Origin: Deltaproteobacteria bacterium
GTDB lineage: Bacteria; Myxococcota_A; Polyangia; Haliangiales; Haliangiaceae
Assembly: GCA_021413675.1 (NCBI GenBank)
Contig: JAIOQA010000409.1
Span: 1-64,000, forward strand
Direction of reading: 5' to 3'
DNA length: 64,000 bases
The notes under the pieces are model-generated. The model saw nothing but the letters and a program-made list of their open reading frames with translations, was not told where the DNA came from and ran no database searches. Below, piece by piece: positions 25,689 through 34,548 of this stretch. How positions within the stretch are numbered: position 1 is the first letter of the stretch; each line of letters begins with the position of its first letter. The translations under genes were made by a program, and so were the position numbers.

Positions 25689-26556
25689 CCGGCGCAAGCC
25701 GGTCGGTACCGAAGGCCGCAAAGCTCGAACGGGAGGATCGTCTAGAGATAGAAGGTCAGGCTGGCGCTCGAAGACGCCGAGGATCATCGCGACGCAGCAC
25801 ACGCAGCGGCGGCGCGACGAGGTCGAGGGTGGAGACGGTGTTCATCGCATCGTCTGGATCGCCAGAGCAGAGCCCGAGGGAGCAGGACACGCACGAGGGG
25901 ACACGGGCGTTCGTCGGGGGTAACTCCCTCGCGGGCGCGGCGGATCCCGGGTCGGAACAACGCCCTGAGGTCGACGCGACGACGGCTGGCGCGGGTGGGC
26001 AACCATCCGCAGGACGTCGGCGCCAACGGCGCGAGGGCACGGGCCTCGACGAGAGGTACCGGCTGACTCGGGGGAGGAAACCCCTGAAGCGAGAACCCTG
26101 GACACGGCAGCGGGATGAAACAAGCCCGCGAGGCGCACGGAGGAGCAAACCGTCGAGGGTGTGCGAAACACCGAGGGCGGAACGGAGGCGAGCATGGGAA
26201 CGCTCGTCGAGTAGTGGACTCCGGGTGCTGACGTCGCGAAGAGGGCGAGAGACCCCACGGAAGGTGCTCGGGCGCGAGTCCGGGCGGGCAACGACAAGAA
26301 GGACTCTGAAGGGGAGCGAAGCTCACGAGAGGATGAACCCGGCTTCTCACGAAGACGGGGGCCGCTGTCGCACGGAAGACCATCTCGGTCCGTCGGAAAC
26401 GACGAGGCAATGATGGGAGCGGATCAACCCGATCGATCCGATACGACGACAGCTACAACACTCTGCAGGGCAGTCAACTCCACGAGAGGCTGCGGTGGTC
26501 CGGTGACGGGCCAGCGCTCACTGTCGAAGTCCTACACCTTCGAAGGGGACACACCA
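25689..26556 (+). ncRNA. Candidate large structured RNA (or decayed group II intron 5' part)
   Basis: About 870 bp with no credible protein but dense hairpins that make sense only as plus-strand RNA. Four stems are capped by GNRA tetraloops: CCGGC-GCAA-GCCGG (25689-25702), GCGGGTGG-GCAA-CCATCCGC (25991-26010, one G-U), CGTCG-GAAA-CGACG (26391-26404) and GGTCCG-GTGA-CGGGCC (26497-26512, one G-U). Others are CTCG/CGAG around GGGG/CCCC (26067-26093), GGTGT/ACACC (26158-26172), CGAGC/GCTCG (26189-26206) and a long-range GGACTC/GAGTCC (26216-26281). The plus strand is purine-rich. A short frame at 26410-26580 with TGQRSLSKSYTFEGD loosely recalls the N-terminus of group II intron maturases, but no reverse transcriptase follows. 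Boundaries are approximate. Confidence 0.5.
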
Positions 26557-26593
26557 CGTCGGGCGGCCGGTTGGGGCCGCTGAACCGTGGCAG

Positions 26594-26615
26594 GCCGCAT
26601 CCACCAGGATGCGGC
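26594..26615. terminator. Perfect 9-bp hairpin at end of DUF4157 gene
   Basis: GCCGCATCC, loop ACCA, GGATGCGGC. It lies 25 nt past the stop of the minus-strand DUF4157 gene; on the plus strand it is followed by GCGTTTT. It could terminate either side. Confidence 0.55.
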
Positions 26616-26639
26616 TTGCGGCGTTTTCGGCGCGGCCGA

Positions 26640-29600
26640 TCACAGGTTCGTCAGCGCGACCGCTTGCCGACTCCGGCCGCTGCTCGCCGGCGTGCCGTTG
26701 AGCTCGAGCAGGCGCTGGTGCAGCGCCTCGTCCTGGGGATCGAGCGCGTGCCCGACCGCGTGGGTCGGCGCCGCCGGCATCTGCGCGAGCTGCTCCTCGG
26801 TGATCGGCGCGACCTCGCCGGTCGGTGGCGCGATCATCGTCTGCGGCCAGCCGAGCGCGCGCAGGCGCCGCTCGAGCTGCGCGTCCTCGCTCATCCGGGG
26901 CGCGTGCGTCGGGGCCGCCGGCATCGACGCGAGCTGCTCCTCGGTGATCGGCGCGACCTCGCCGACCGGCGGCGCGATCGCCTCCGAGGGTCCGCCGAGC
27001 GCGTGCAGCCGCTGCTGCAGCTGCGCGTCCTCGCTCATGCGCGGCGCGTGCGTCGGCGCCGCGGGCATCGACGCGAGCTGCGCATCGCTGACCTGTGGCT
27101 GGGGCTGATCGAGCAGGCGGCGCATGCGGTACTCGAGCTCGAGCTCGGCGAGCAGCTGGTCGTCCTCGTGCGGGCCGAGCGCGTCGAGGCGGGCTTGCAG
27201 CGCCTGATCGGCGTTCGCGGACGCGAGGGGATCGTGCGTCGGCGCCGCGGGCATCGACGCGATCTGCTCCTCGGTGATCGGCGCCTGCTCGGCCGCGCCG
27301 ACCGGCTCGGCCATCGGCTCGCCACCGAGCGCGCGCAGCCGCTGGCGCAGCGCCACGTCCTCGGCGTTCACCGCGTGGGTCGGCACCGACGGGAGGTCGA
27401 CATGCTCGGCGGATGCGGGCGCCTCGACGCCGCGCAGCCGATCGAGGCGATGCTGCAGCTCCATGTTGTCGAGCTCGGGATCGGCGGGGCGCGGACCGAG
27501 CGCGTCGAGGCGCGCACGCATGGCCGCGTCCTCGGGCGACGCGACCGCTGGTGCCTCGACCGCGGGCGCCTCGACCGCGGGCGCCTCGGCGATGGTCGCG
27601 ACCGGCGACGCATGCGGCACCGGCACCGGCGGCGTCGCCTCCTCGGCGCGGGGCGCCGACGCGAGCATCGGGAGCTGCAGCTCGGGCGGCACGTACATGC
27701 CCATCGCCTGCAGCGACAGCCCCGACAGCAATGGATTGAACCCGAGCGGCCGCCGCATCGCGAACCGCGGGTTCATCACGCCGCCCATCATGCCCGGCCG
27801 GGCGAACGCGAACATCGACGCGGGCATCCTCGGCGCCACCGTGGCCGTCGCGGGCCGCGCGCTCGGCGGCTCCGCCGCGATCTCGCCGCGCACCTGGTCG
27901 AGGTCCGCGGTGATCTGGACGCGCTCGCTGCGGAGCTGTTCGAGGTGCGCGGTGTGGCGCTGGCCGGTCTTCACCAGCGCGTCGGCGTGCGCGATGTCGG
28001 CGTCGACCAGCTCCAGCCGCTTGGCGAGGATCTTGGCCAGCCGCTGGCGCAGCTCGGCGCGCTCGCGGCGGGCCGCGTCCGCGCCCATCGGCACCGACGC
28101 CTCGCGCGTGCAGCGCCCGATCTCGGCGCGCAGGTGGCGCTCGCGCGCCGCGACCCGCGCGGTCGCCGGCGCGCGCTCGGGCGCCTCCGCGTCGCGACCG
28201 AGCAGGTTGTTGACGCTGTTGTCGGCGCTCTGCCGCGCCGCCTCGATGCCATCCCAGCCGCCGCCGATGAACGGCAGCGGCGCGGTCAGCATCGTCATGC
28301 CGAGGTTGAACATGTTGGCCGCGGTGTGCACGGTCTGCGCGACCTTCTTCACCGGCGTGCCGATCGTGGTGTTGCCGAACGCCTCGAGGTGCGGGGCCGC
28401 GGCCTCGGTCGCCTGCCGCACCGCCGGCATGACGTAGCGCTGGCCGAGCGCGACGCTGCCGCCGACGACCATCGCGGGCACGACCGCCGCGGCGGCCGCC
28501 GGCACCGTCAGCGGCAGCGACGCGACGACCGCGGGCGCGGCCATCATGCCCAGCGCGCCCATGCCGTAGTCGACCGCGGGCGCGGCGAGCGCGTTGAGCT
28601 GACCGTCGGTGGTCTGGGCGGTCGCGAACTCGCGCGTGGCCTTGACCGTCTTGTACACCGTGGCCGGATCGACCCCGAGCGCCGAGCCCGGCGTGCGCAC
28701 CTGATCGGCGACGCGCTCCTGCCCCTGCTCGATCGTCCGTTCGGCGGTGCGATGCAGCGGATCGAGCATGTCGTCGCCGATCACCGACGCCGCCTCGTCG
28801 GTGCCGCGCACGCCGTGGTAGATCGACTCGCCGATCTTGCGACCGATCTTCTTGATCGGCTTGAACCCGGGCAGCGGGACGTCGAGGTCGCCGATCGTCT
28901 CCTGGACCTGGCGCGCGGTGTCGACCGCGCCCTGCGCAGCGTCCATCACCGGCGCGGCGGCGGTCTCGGCGGTGCGGCGCACCGCGCTGGTCGCGGTGCT
29001 GATCAGCTGGCGATCGACGAGGTTGCTCACGTGCTGCGTGATGCCCGAGTTGAGCATCGCGCCGCCGACATCCTTGACCGCCGCCAGGACCTCCGCGGCG
29101 TACGAGTGCTTGAGGCGCTCCTCGATGCGCGCCTGGAGATCGCGCACCATCTCGGGCACGAGGTGCTCGGGCAGCTCGGGCATCTGCTTGCGCACCCAGT
29201 CTGCGAGCTCGCCGGCGATCTTCGCCGCGTGATCCTTGGCGACCGCCAGCGCCGCGGCCTTGGCGTCACCCAGGAGCGCCAGGCGCCCGAGCAGCTGCCG
29301 CAGCTCGGGGCTCTGCATCGCGACCTCGAGCGCGGCCATGAGCGTCGGCGCGGCACCGTCGAGGACCTTCTTCAGGCCCTCCTTGGTCATCTCCTTGCCG
29401 CCCTCCTTGAGGATGCCCTCGAGCACGCCCTGGCCGAGGTCCTTCACGATCCACCACATCCCCTGGATCGCGTGGCGCCCGCCGCGCATCGGCCGGGCCT
29501 GGCGCCCGGCGGCGGCGCCGGCGACGGTCGCGGCCTCGCCGCGCGCCGCCTTCGCGCCCTCGCGATCGGCCTCGGCCTCGAGCGCGGGATCGGCGTTGAT

Positions 29601-30146
29601 GAGCCCGCCCTTGCCCTGCGTGCCCGCGACCACACCGGCGCGCTGCTGCACCACGTGTGCGAGCTCGTGGCCGAGCAGGTCCTTGCCCGCGGCGCTGACC
29701 GGATCGTAGGCACCGGGCGAGAAGTGGATGTCGGTGCCCTGCGTGTACGCGATCGCGCCCATGCGCTCGGCGCTCGCGTCGTGATGGACGCGCACGTCCG
29801 AGAGATCCGCACCGAACGCGCGGCCCATCGAGCGCTCGATCGACGCCGGCAGCGGATCGCCGGGGCCCTTGTCGGCGGCAGGCGCGGCCTCGGTCGCGGT
29901 CGCCCCCGAGGCGCGGAGCTGCACCGGCAGCTGCGCGAAGTCGCCGAACGCGACCCTGCTCCACGACGACAGGTCACCCGCGATCGGCGACGGCGGCGGA
30001 ATGGATGACGGATCGATCTCGCGGGTGCCCGAGTCACGCGTCGGGCGCGCCGGCAAGCTCGCGGTCAGCGTGCGCCGTCCGGGCGCGGGCGCGACAGTAT
30101 CGGAGCCCGGGTCCGAGTGGTCCAGCCGGTTGCGGAATCGGGACAT
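26640..30146 (-). CDS. DUF4157 (eCIS core domain) protein with C-terminal PTHA repeats
   Basis: 1168 residues, no signal peptide. After a disordered N-terminus comes a DUF4157 domain (about 94-172) with the zinc-protease-like motif HELAHVVQQ at 160-168 and the usual VHHDASAERMGAIAYTQG. Such domains are linked to cargo of extracellular contractile injection systems and to polymorphic toxins. The middle holds amphipathic helices, Ala-rich hydrophobic stretches (VVASLPLTVPAAAAAVVPAMVVGG, in part) and a Met/Pro-rich part. The last 260 or so residues carry about five units of MPAAPTHA...EDAQLQ.RL.ALGG...APITEEQ. No known toxin domain is recognised at the C-terminus. No sheath or baseplate genes are in the window. 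It may be an injected effector or a self-processing scaffold. Confidence 0.85.
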   Translation of the reverse strand: MSRFRNRLDHSDPGSDTVAPAPGRRTLTASLPARPTRDSGTREIDPSSIPPPSPIAGDLSSWSRVAFGDFAQLPVQLRASGATATEAAPAADKGPGDPLPASIERSMGRAFGADLSDVRVHHDASAERMGAIAYTQGTDIHFSPGAYDPVSAAGKDLLGHELAHVVQQRAGVVAGTQGKGGLINADPALEAEADREGAKAARGEAATVAGAAAGRQARPMRGGRHAIQGMWWIVKDLGQGVLEGILKEGGKEMTKEGLKKVLDGAAPTLMAALEVAMQSPELRQLLGRLALLGDAKAAALAVAKDHAAKIAGELADWVRKQMPELPEHLVPEMVRDLQARIEERLKHSYAAEVLAAVKDVGGAMLNSGITQHVSNLVDRQLISTATSAVRRTAETAAAPVMDAAQGAVDTARQVQETIGDLDVPLPGFKPIKKIGRKIGESIYHGVRGTDEAASVIGDDMLDPLHRTAERTIEQGQERVADQVRTPGSALGVDPATVYKTVKATREFATAQTTDGQLNALAAPAVDYGMGALGMMAAPAVVASLPLTVPAAAAAVVPAMVVGGSVALGQRYVMPAVRQATEAAAPHLEAFGNTTIGTPVKKVAQTVHTAANMFNLGMTMLTAPLPFIGGGWDGIEAARQSADNSVNNLLGRDAEAPERAPATARVAARERHLRAEIGRCTREASVPMGADAARRERAELRQRLAKILAKRLELVDADIAHADALVKTGQRHTAHLEQLRSERVQITADLDQVRGEIAAEPPSARPATATVAPRMPASMFAFARPGMMGGVMNPRFAMRRPLGFNPLLSGLSLQAMGMYVPPELQLPMLASAPRAEEATPPVPVPHASPVATIAEAPAVEAPAVEAPAVASPEDAAMRARLDALGPRPADPELDNMELQHRLDRLRGVEAPASAEHVDLPSVPTHAVNAEDVALRQRLRALGGEPMAEPVGAAEQAPITEEQIASMPAAPTHDPLASANADQALQARLDALGPHEDDQLLAELELEYRMRRLLDQPQPQVSDAQLASMPAAPTHAPRMSEDAQLQQRLHALGGPSEAIAPPVGEVAPITEEQLASMPAAPTHAPRMSEDAQLERRLRALGWPQTMIAPPTGEVAPITEEQLAQMPAAPTHAVGHALDPQDEALHQRLLELNGTPASSGRSRQAVALTNL
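26750..27420 (-). repeat. Coding repeats: five PTH-motif units
   Basis: About five units of 40-60 codons each, containing MPAAPTHA (once LPSVPTHA), an acidic linker, a heptad-like QxRLxALG helix and APITEEQ. The two most similar copies are adjacent (about 26770-27070). Alternating Pro-rich turn and short helix suggest an extended, elastic or multivalent segment. Confidence 0.75.
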
Positions 30147-30249
30147 GTAGCGGCGGGATAGAGCAACCCGCGTGCCGTCAGCCTGGCGCGTGAATCCAGG
30201 GAGTTGTGGGATGCGCGCGCGGGGTGCCGCAGCGGCATGCCGCTGGTGA

Positions 30250-31440
30250 TCAAGGCTGGTTCTTCACCGCGAACATCACGTTGCCGAAACCCGCGGCGCG
30301 CGCGGACTCGAGCACTCGCGCGACAGCGCCCGCCGGCGCCGAGCGGTCGGCCATGATGATCAGCGTGCCATCGCCCGGTGCGCCCGGCCGCGCGCCCAGC
30401 GCGGTGGTCAGCGCGCCGATCGTCCCGGTCGCGGGGAGCGACGCGAGCGTGGCCAGCTCGACGTCATCGAGCGAGATCGCGCGGGTCGACACGACCACGA
30501 TCGGCGCGCGCGACAGCGGCGCTCGCGGCGACGGCGCGACCGATGCCGCGCCTGGCGCGGGCAACGGCGCACGCGACGGGGCGGCGCTCGCCACCGGCGG
30601 TGACGGACAGGCAGACGGCGCCTCGACCGGCGCGACCCGCGCCGCCGCCGGCGGGTTCGTGTCGACGCCGACGCTCGTGTAGCCGGAGCCATAGGCCGCG
30701 TCCATCACCGCGACCACGTCGGCGTAGGTGCTCGAGGGGGTGGCGGCGATCGACACCGCGTCGCTGCAGCCCTGGCTCCGGAGCGCGCGCAGCTCGGCGC
30801 CGAGCGCCGCGCCGTCGATCGCCCCAGCGCACCGCGCGAGCGCGCGCGGCGCACCGGCGCCGCCATCGATCAGCGCGCCGCTCGCGGTGATCGCGACCGT
30901 CACGGTTGCGTCCGGATCGCAGCCGGCCAGCTGCGGCAGCGAGGCCACCCGCGGCGACGGCGTGAGCTCGATCGGCGCGACCATCTGCGCGTGCGCCCGG
31001 GCCCGCGCCCGCGCGGTCACGGTCTCGACGCGCGACGGACCGAGATCGTGCGTCAGGATGCGGGCGTCGAGCTCGGCCCAGCCCTGCGCGTCGATCGGCC
31101 CACCGGCGCACGCCGGCCCCGCGCCTTCCAGCGATCCACAGTAGGCGTCGCGGCACGCCGCCGCCGCGTCCGCGTCGAGCTCGAGCAGCCCGACCCTGTT
31201 CGCGCGGACCCAGGCGTCGCGACACGTCGGCTGCGCGAACAGCTGCGCGCACGCGGACACCGTCCCCGCGCGTCCCGCCCCGAGCGCATCCGCGCGATCC
31301 AGCGCCGCGCCGCACGCGCGGACCACGCCGTCGAGATCGGCGCCGCCACCGTCTCCGGCCACCGACGCCGGCGCCCGCGCAGGCCTCGCGCAGCTGGCGA
31401 GGACGAGACATGCACCGATCGCGACGACGAGCTTGCTCAT
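30250..31440 (-). CDS. Lipoprotein with two ExbD/TolR-like domains
   Basis: 396 residues from the ATG at 31440, with lipobox LASC. A Cys-bearing helical region (about 30-130) is followed by two segments resembling the periplasmic fold of ExbD/TolR: DATVTVAITASGALIDGG...STYADVVAVMDAAYGSGYTSVGVDT, then, after a Pro/Ser/Ala linker, GTLIIMADRSAPAGAVARVLESARAAGFGNVMFAVK. True ExbD has one such domain and a membrane anchor with a conserved Asp; here there is a lipid anchor instead. It could bind a TonB-like partner or merely reuse the fold. Motor subunits ExbB/TolQ are absent nearby. The family assignment is inferred from pattern only. Confidence 0.7.
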   Translation of the reverse strand: MSKLVVAIGACLVLASCARPARAPASVAGDGGGADLDGVVRACGAALDRADALGAGRAGTVSACAQLFAQPTCRDAWVRANRVGLLELDADAAAACRDAYCGSLEGAGPACAGGPIDAQGWAELDARILTHDLGPSRVETVTARARARAHAQMVAPIELTPSPRVASLPQLAGCDPDATVTVAITASGALIDGGAGAPRALARCAGAIDGAALGAELRALRSQGCSDAVSIAATPSSTYADVVAVMDAAYGSGYTSVGVDTNPPAAARVAPVEAPSACPSPPVASAAPSRAPLPAPGAASVAPSPRAPLSRAPIVVVSTRAISLDDVELATLASLPATGTIGALTTALGARPGAPGDGTLIIMADRSAPAGAVARVLESARAAGFGNVMFAVKNQP

Positions 31441-31552
31441 AGGGGTCGAGACACGATGATGCGCGCTCGGTTCCGCCGCCCGCACGGCAAAGTCGCGCGG
31501 GCCGCGCGAACCAAGGTCGCCGCGCGGATCCCGCGATTCCGCTGACACCCTG

Positions 31553-32113
31553 TCAGACGTGCGGCGCGAACCGCCGGACCCACGCGACGAACGCCACGCC
31601 GAACGCGCGCAGCAGCTCGCGGGTCGACTCGTCGGTGAGGTTGCCCGCGGCGTCGAACCGCTCGTGCGAGCGCGGGATGATCACCTCGGGCTGCCCGAGC
31701 ACCGGCGAGTCCGTGTAGACGAAGATCTGGCGCAGGTGGTACTGCGCGCGCATCGAGCCGCTGATGCCGACCGACGCGCCGACCACGCCGATCGGTTTGC
31801 GACGCAGCGGCGAGGTCGCCGGCGGGCGCGTCGCCCAGTCGATCGCGTTCTTCATGACGCCCGGCACGCTGTAGTTGAACTCCGGCGTCGCGATGATGAG
31901 CCCGTCGGCCGAGGCGATCGCCTGCTTCCAGTGCGTGACCGGCTCCGGATCGTCCTTCAGGTCGGAGTTGAAGTGCGGCAGGTCGCCCATGCGATCGTAG
32001 ATCGTGAGCGAGGCATCGTCGGGGAGGACCTCGCCGATCGCGCGCAGGAGCGCGCGATTGACGGAGGCCTTGCGCAGGCTCCCGGCGAGGCCGAGCAAGC
32101 GGACGGGCGGCAT
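31553..32113 (-). CDS. NAD(P)H-dependent FMN reductase
   Basis: 186 residues, single flavodoxin-like domain: LLGLAGSLRKASVNRALLR binds FMN phosphate, ATPEFNYSVPGVMKNAIDW is the family hallmark, and GVVGASVGISGSMRAQYHLRQ lies near the isoalloxazine. It matches the YieF/ChrR/azoreductase group, soluble dimers or tetramers that reduce quinones, chromate or free flavin. It is transcribed divergently from the peroxiredoxin gene 111 bp away, suggesting a small redox-defence module. A leaderless-type -10 box directly precedes the ATG. Confidence 0.94.
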   Translation of the reverse strand: MPPVRLLGLAGSLRKASVNRALLRAIGEVLPDDASLTIYDRMGDLPHFNSDLKDDPEPVTHWKQAIASADGLIIATPEFNYSVPGVMKNAIDWATRPPATSPLRRKPIGVVGASVGISGSMRAQYHLRQIFVYTDSPVLGQPEVIIPRSHERFDAAGNLTDESTRELLRAFGVAFVAWVRRFAPHV

Positions 32114-32119
32114 CCGGGC

Positions 32120-32125
32120 ACTCTA
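32120..32125 (-). promoter_or_regulatory. -10 box TAGAGT, 6 nt before ATG start
   Basis: Read on the minus strand: TAGAGT, 6 nt, ATG at 32113. No Shine-Dalgarno lies between. A leaderless transcript is inferred. Confidence 0.6.
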
Positions 32126-32212
32126 CTAAAGACCGGTCGCGCCTGCGCGCGTGGCCGGCGCAAGCGAACGCGCCTCGGCGCGCCGTCGGCGTGGCGATCG
32201 CCCGCCCGGTGC

Positions 32213-32218
32213 TACCCT
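32213..32218 (+). promoter_or_regulatory. -10 box TACCCT, 6 nt before ATG start
   Basis: TACCCT, 6 nt (GCGCGC), ATG at 32225. It faces the divergent TAGAGT box 87 bp away. A leaderless transcript is inferred. Confidence 0.6.
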
Positions 32219-32224
32219 GCGCGC

Positions 32225-32677
32225 ATGCAGATCGGCGAGACCGCGCCCGACTTCGAGCTCCCCGCCAACGGTGGACGCACCGTCCGCCTCTCCGACTACC
32301 GCGGCAAGCAGACCGTGGTGCTCTACTTCTACCCGGCCGACGAGACGCCGGGCTGCAAGATCGAGGCGTGCGCGTTCCGCGACGACTACGAGGACTTCAA
32401 GGCCGCCGGGGCCGAGGTCATCGGCGTCAGCGACGACGACGTGAAGTCGCACGAGAGCTTCGCCTCGAACCACCGCCTGCCGTTCGTGCTGGTCTCCGAT
32501 ACCGACGGCAAGCTGCGCGGGCAGTACGGCGTGAAGGGCAACCTGTTCGGCATGCTCAAGGGCCGCGTCACGTTCGTGATCGACAAGCAGGGCGTGATCC
32601 GCAACCGCTTCGTCTCGCAGATCCGCTTCAAGGAGCACGTCGCGAGCGCGCTGGCGCTGGTCAAGCAGCTCGGCTAA
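32225..32677 (+). CDS. bcp: Thiol peroxiredoxin, BCP/PrxQ type
   Basis: 150 residues, thioredoxin fold. The peroxidatic Cys is in YPADETPGCKIEACAFRD; a second Cys five residues later is the resolving Cys of the BCP/PrxQ subgroup. It reduces hydrogen and organic peroxides in the cytoplasm, recycled by thioredoxin. The usual TPGCTKEAC is changed to TPGCKIEAC, a mild deviation. The start at 32225 gives the canonical short N-terminus (IGETAPDFELP) and follows a -10 box; the open frame upstream is not coding. The MBL-fold gene begins 5 nt after its stop, so the two are likely cotranscribed. Confidence 0.95.
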   Translation: MQIGETAPDFELPANGGRTVRLSDYRGKQTVVLYFYPADETPGCKIEACAFRDDYEDFKAAGAEVIGVSDDDVKSHESFASNHRLPFVLVSDTDGKLRGQYGVKGNLFGMLKGRVTFVIDKQGVIRNRFVSQIRFKEHVASALALVKQLG

Positions 32678-32682
32678 CGCCC

Positions 32683-33444
32683 ATGCGGATCCCCGAGGGG
32701 CTCGAGGTCATCGCGCTCGGCGTCGGCGACGCCTTCAGCGCGCGCAGCTACTCGTCCTGCCTCGCGGTCGGCGCGCCCGACGGCGCGGGCGGCGCGGCCT
32801 GGCTGCTCGTCGACTGCCCGCACCCGATCCGCAAGATCCTGCGCGAGTCGACCGGCGGCACCCTCGACGTCGGCGACTTCACCGCGTGCGTGGTCACGCA
32901 CCTCCACGCCGACCACGCGTCGGGCCTCGAGGGCTACGGCTACTTCGCGTGGTTCGCGCTGCACCGGCCCGCGCACCTGGTCGCGCATCCGACGGTCACC
33001 GCGCGGCTCTGGGACGGCCACCTCGCCGCTGGCATGGAAGATCTGCTGCAGCAGGACGGCGACGTCCACCACCACGGCCTCGACGACTACTTCGCGATCA
33101 CCCCGCTCGACCTCGCCGCGCCGATCACCGTCGGGCCGTTCACGATCGCGTGCCGCCGCACGATCCACCACATCCCGACCACCGCCCTGACGATCACCGC
33201 CGCCGGCCGCACGCTCGCGTACAGCGCTGACACCGCGTTCGACCCGACGCTCATCGACTGGTTGTCCGTCGGTGATCTGATCATCCACGAGACCAACCTC
33301 GGCGTGCACACGCCCTACGCGAAGCTCGCGGCCCTGCCCGAGGCGCTGCGCGCGCGCATGCGGCTCATCCACTATCCGGACGACTTTCCCGAGGAACATC
33401 AGGCGATCGCGCGATTGCGCCAGGGCGAGGTCGTCCGCATCTGA
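32683..33444 (+). CDS. MBL-fold metallo-hydrolase (RNase Z/phosphodiesterase-like)
   Basis: 253 residues. Metal ligands are visible as [13 protein letters not shown] (HxHxDH), [19 protein letters not shown] and HYPDDF, the layout of the two-metal beta-lactamase fold in the ElaC/AHL-lactonase-like branch. No exosite or nucleic-acid domain is seen, so tRNA processing is unlikely. It may hydrolyse a cyclic phosphodiester or lactone. It probably shares the peroxiredoxin promoter. The substrate is unknown. Confidence 0.9.
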   Translation: MRIPEGLEVIALGVGDAFSARSYSSCLAVGAPDGAGGAAWLLVDCPHPIRKILRESTGGTLDVGDFTACVVTHLHADHASGLEGYGYFAWFALHRPAHLVAHPTVTARLWDGHLAAGMEDLLQQDGDVHHHGLDDYFAITPLDLAAPITVGPFTIACRRTIHHIPTTALTITAAGRTLAYSADTAFDPTLIDWLSVGDLIIHETNLGVHTPYAKLAALPEALRARMRLIHYPDDFPEEHQAIARLRQGEVVRI

Positions 33445-33467
33445 GTAACCAAACGGCGGTCGTGGAG

Positions 33468-33473
33468 TAGGCT
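33468..33473 (+). promoter_or_regulatory. -10 box TAGGCT, 5 nt before ATG start
   Basis: TAGGCT, 5 nt, ATG at 33479 (msrA). No Shine-Dalgarno. A leaderless or very short leader is inferred. Confidence 0.45.
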
Positions 33474-33478
33474 TTCCC

Positions 33479-34138
33479 ATGCGCTTCTTCACCGATCCCC
33501 GCAAGCTGCGCGTCCCCACGGCCGCCGAGGCCCTGCCCGGTCGATCGACCCCGATCCCGGTGCCCGAGCGTCACTTCGTCAACGGCAACCGCATCGTCCC
33601 GCCGTTCCCCGCCGGCATGGCCAAGGCGGTGTTCGCGATGGGCTGCTTCTGGGGCGCCGAGCGCAAGTTCTGGCAGGTGCCCGGCGTGTACGCGACCGCG
33701 GTCGGCTACATCAACGGCACCACGCCCAACCCGACCTACGAGGAGGTGTGCTCCGGACGCACCGGCCACACCGAGGCGGTGCTGGTGATCTACGACCCGG
33801 ACGCGGTCAGCTACGAGGCGCTCCTGCGCACGTTCTGGGAGAGCCACGATCCGACCCAGGGCATGCGCCAGGGCAACGACGTCGGCACCCAGTACCGCTC
33901 GGGCATCTACACGAGCGACGCGGCCCAGGCGACGGCGGCCGCCGCGTCGAAGATCGCGTACGACGAGCGGCTGCGCGCCGCGGGCCACGAGCCGATCACC
34001 ACCGAGATCACCGCGGCGCCGACCTTCTACTACGCCGAGGACTACCACCAGCAGTACCTGGGCAAGAACCCCAACGGCTACTGCGGTCTCGGCGGCACCG
34101 GCGTGAGCTGCCCGATCGGGCTCGGCGCGAGCGCGTAG
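33479..34138 (+). CDS. msrA: Peptide methionine-S-sulfoxide reductase
   Basis: 219 residues. The catalytic motif [19 protein letters not shown] holds the nucleophilic Cys. Also present are [26 protein letters not shown] and the substrate-binding [26 protein letters not shown], all standard MsrA features. A C-terminal [14 protein letters not shown] carries the resolving Cys residues. It repairs oxidised Met in proteins, fed by thioredoxin. There is no signal peptide. Together with the neighbouring peroxiredoxin and FMN reductase it makes an oxidative-stress cluster. Confidence 0.97.
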   Translation: MRFFTDPRKLRVPTAAEALPGRSTPIPVPERHFVNGNRIVPPFPAGMAKAVFAMGCFWGAERKFWQVPGVYATAVGYINGTTPNPTYEEVCSGRTGHTEAVLVIYDPDAVSYEALLRTFWESHDPTQGMRQGNDVGTQYRSGIYTSDAAQATAAAASKIAYDERLRAAGHEPITTEITAAPTFYYAEDYHQQYLGKNPNGYCGLGGTGVSCPIGLGASA

Positions 34139-34140
34139 CG

Positions 34141-34524
34141 CTACAGCGCGGCGACCAGCATCAGCGCGCAGCCGGCCACGCCGGTCGCCCACGCCGCGGT
34201 CCGCGCGTACTTGATGCCGCTCAGGTACAGCGGCCAGTACACGACGCGGGCCCAGAAGAACACGCGCGCGCCGAGCACGACCCGATCGTGATCGGCCGCG
34301 CCGTGCGCCGCGACCACCACCGCGGTGAACAGGATCATGTTCTCGAGCATGTTCTTGGCGGCGCGGTCGGCGCGCCCGGCCAGCGGCGACGCCTCGGGCA
34401 TCGCCTCGCGGTTGCCGAACGCGAGCATCACGTCGCCCTTCGCGCGCAGCATGCTCGCGACCAGGATCATCACCCAGGTCAGGAGCGCGGAGTACGCGAG
34501 CAAGCGCAGGTCGGGCGTCATCAT
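34141..34524 (-). CDS. MAPEG-family membrane protein
   Basis: 127 residues with four membrane helices ([72 protein letters not shown]). [16 protein letters not shown] and the RVVYWPLY motif are the MAPEG signature. Eukaryotic members are glutathione transferases and leukotriene synthases; bacterial ones are mostly uncharacterised. It converges with msrA with 2 nt between the stops. The first of two adjacent ATGs (34524) is chosen from the -10 box spacing. Confidence 0.9.
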   Translation of the reverse strand: MMTPDLRLLAYSALLTWVMILVASMLRAKGDVMLAFGNREAMPEASPLAGRADRAAKNMLENMILFTAVVVAAHGAADHDRVVLGARVFFWARVVYWPLYLSGIKYARTAAWATGVAGCALMLVAAL

Positions 34525-34530
34525 GCGGCG

Positions 34531-34536
34531 ACTATA
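34531..34536 (-). promoter_or_regulatory. -10 box TATAGT, 6 nt before ATG start
   Basis: Minus strand: TATAGT, 6 nt (CGCCGC), ATG at 34524. No ribosome-binding site fits between. A leaderless transcript is inferred. Confidence 0.6.
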
Positions 34537-34548
34537 GGCCCACGCAGA

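Noticed and set aside
25784-26410. 208-codon minus-strand frame rich in Pro, Arg, Ser and Cys over the hairpin region
   Set aside because: Composition is typical of frames opposite structured RNA or intron DNA; no ribosome site and no recognisable domain.
32683-33444. MBL-fold protein as true beta-lactamase
   Set aside because: The motif set and lack of a signal peptide fit the ElaC/lactonase-like branch, not secreted class B beta-lactamases.
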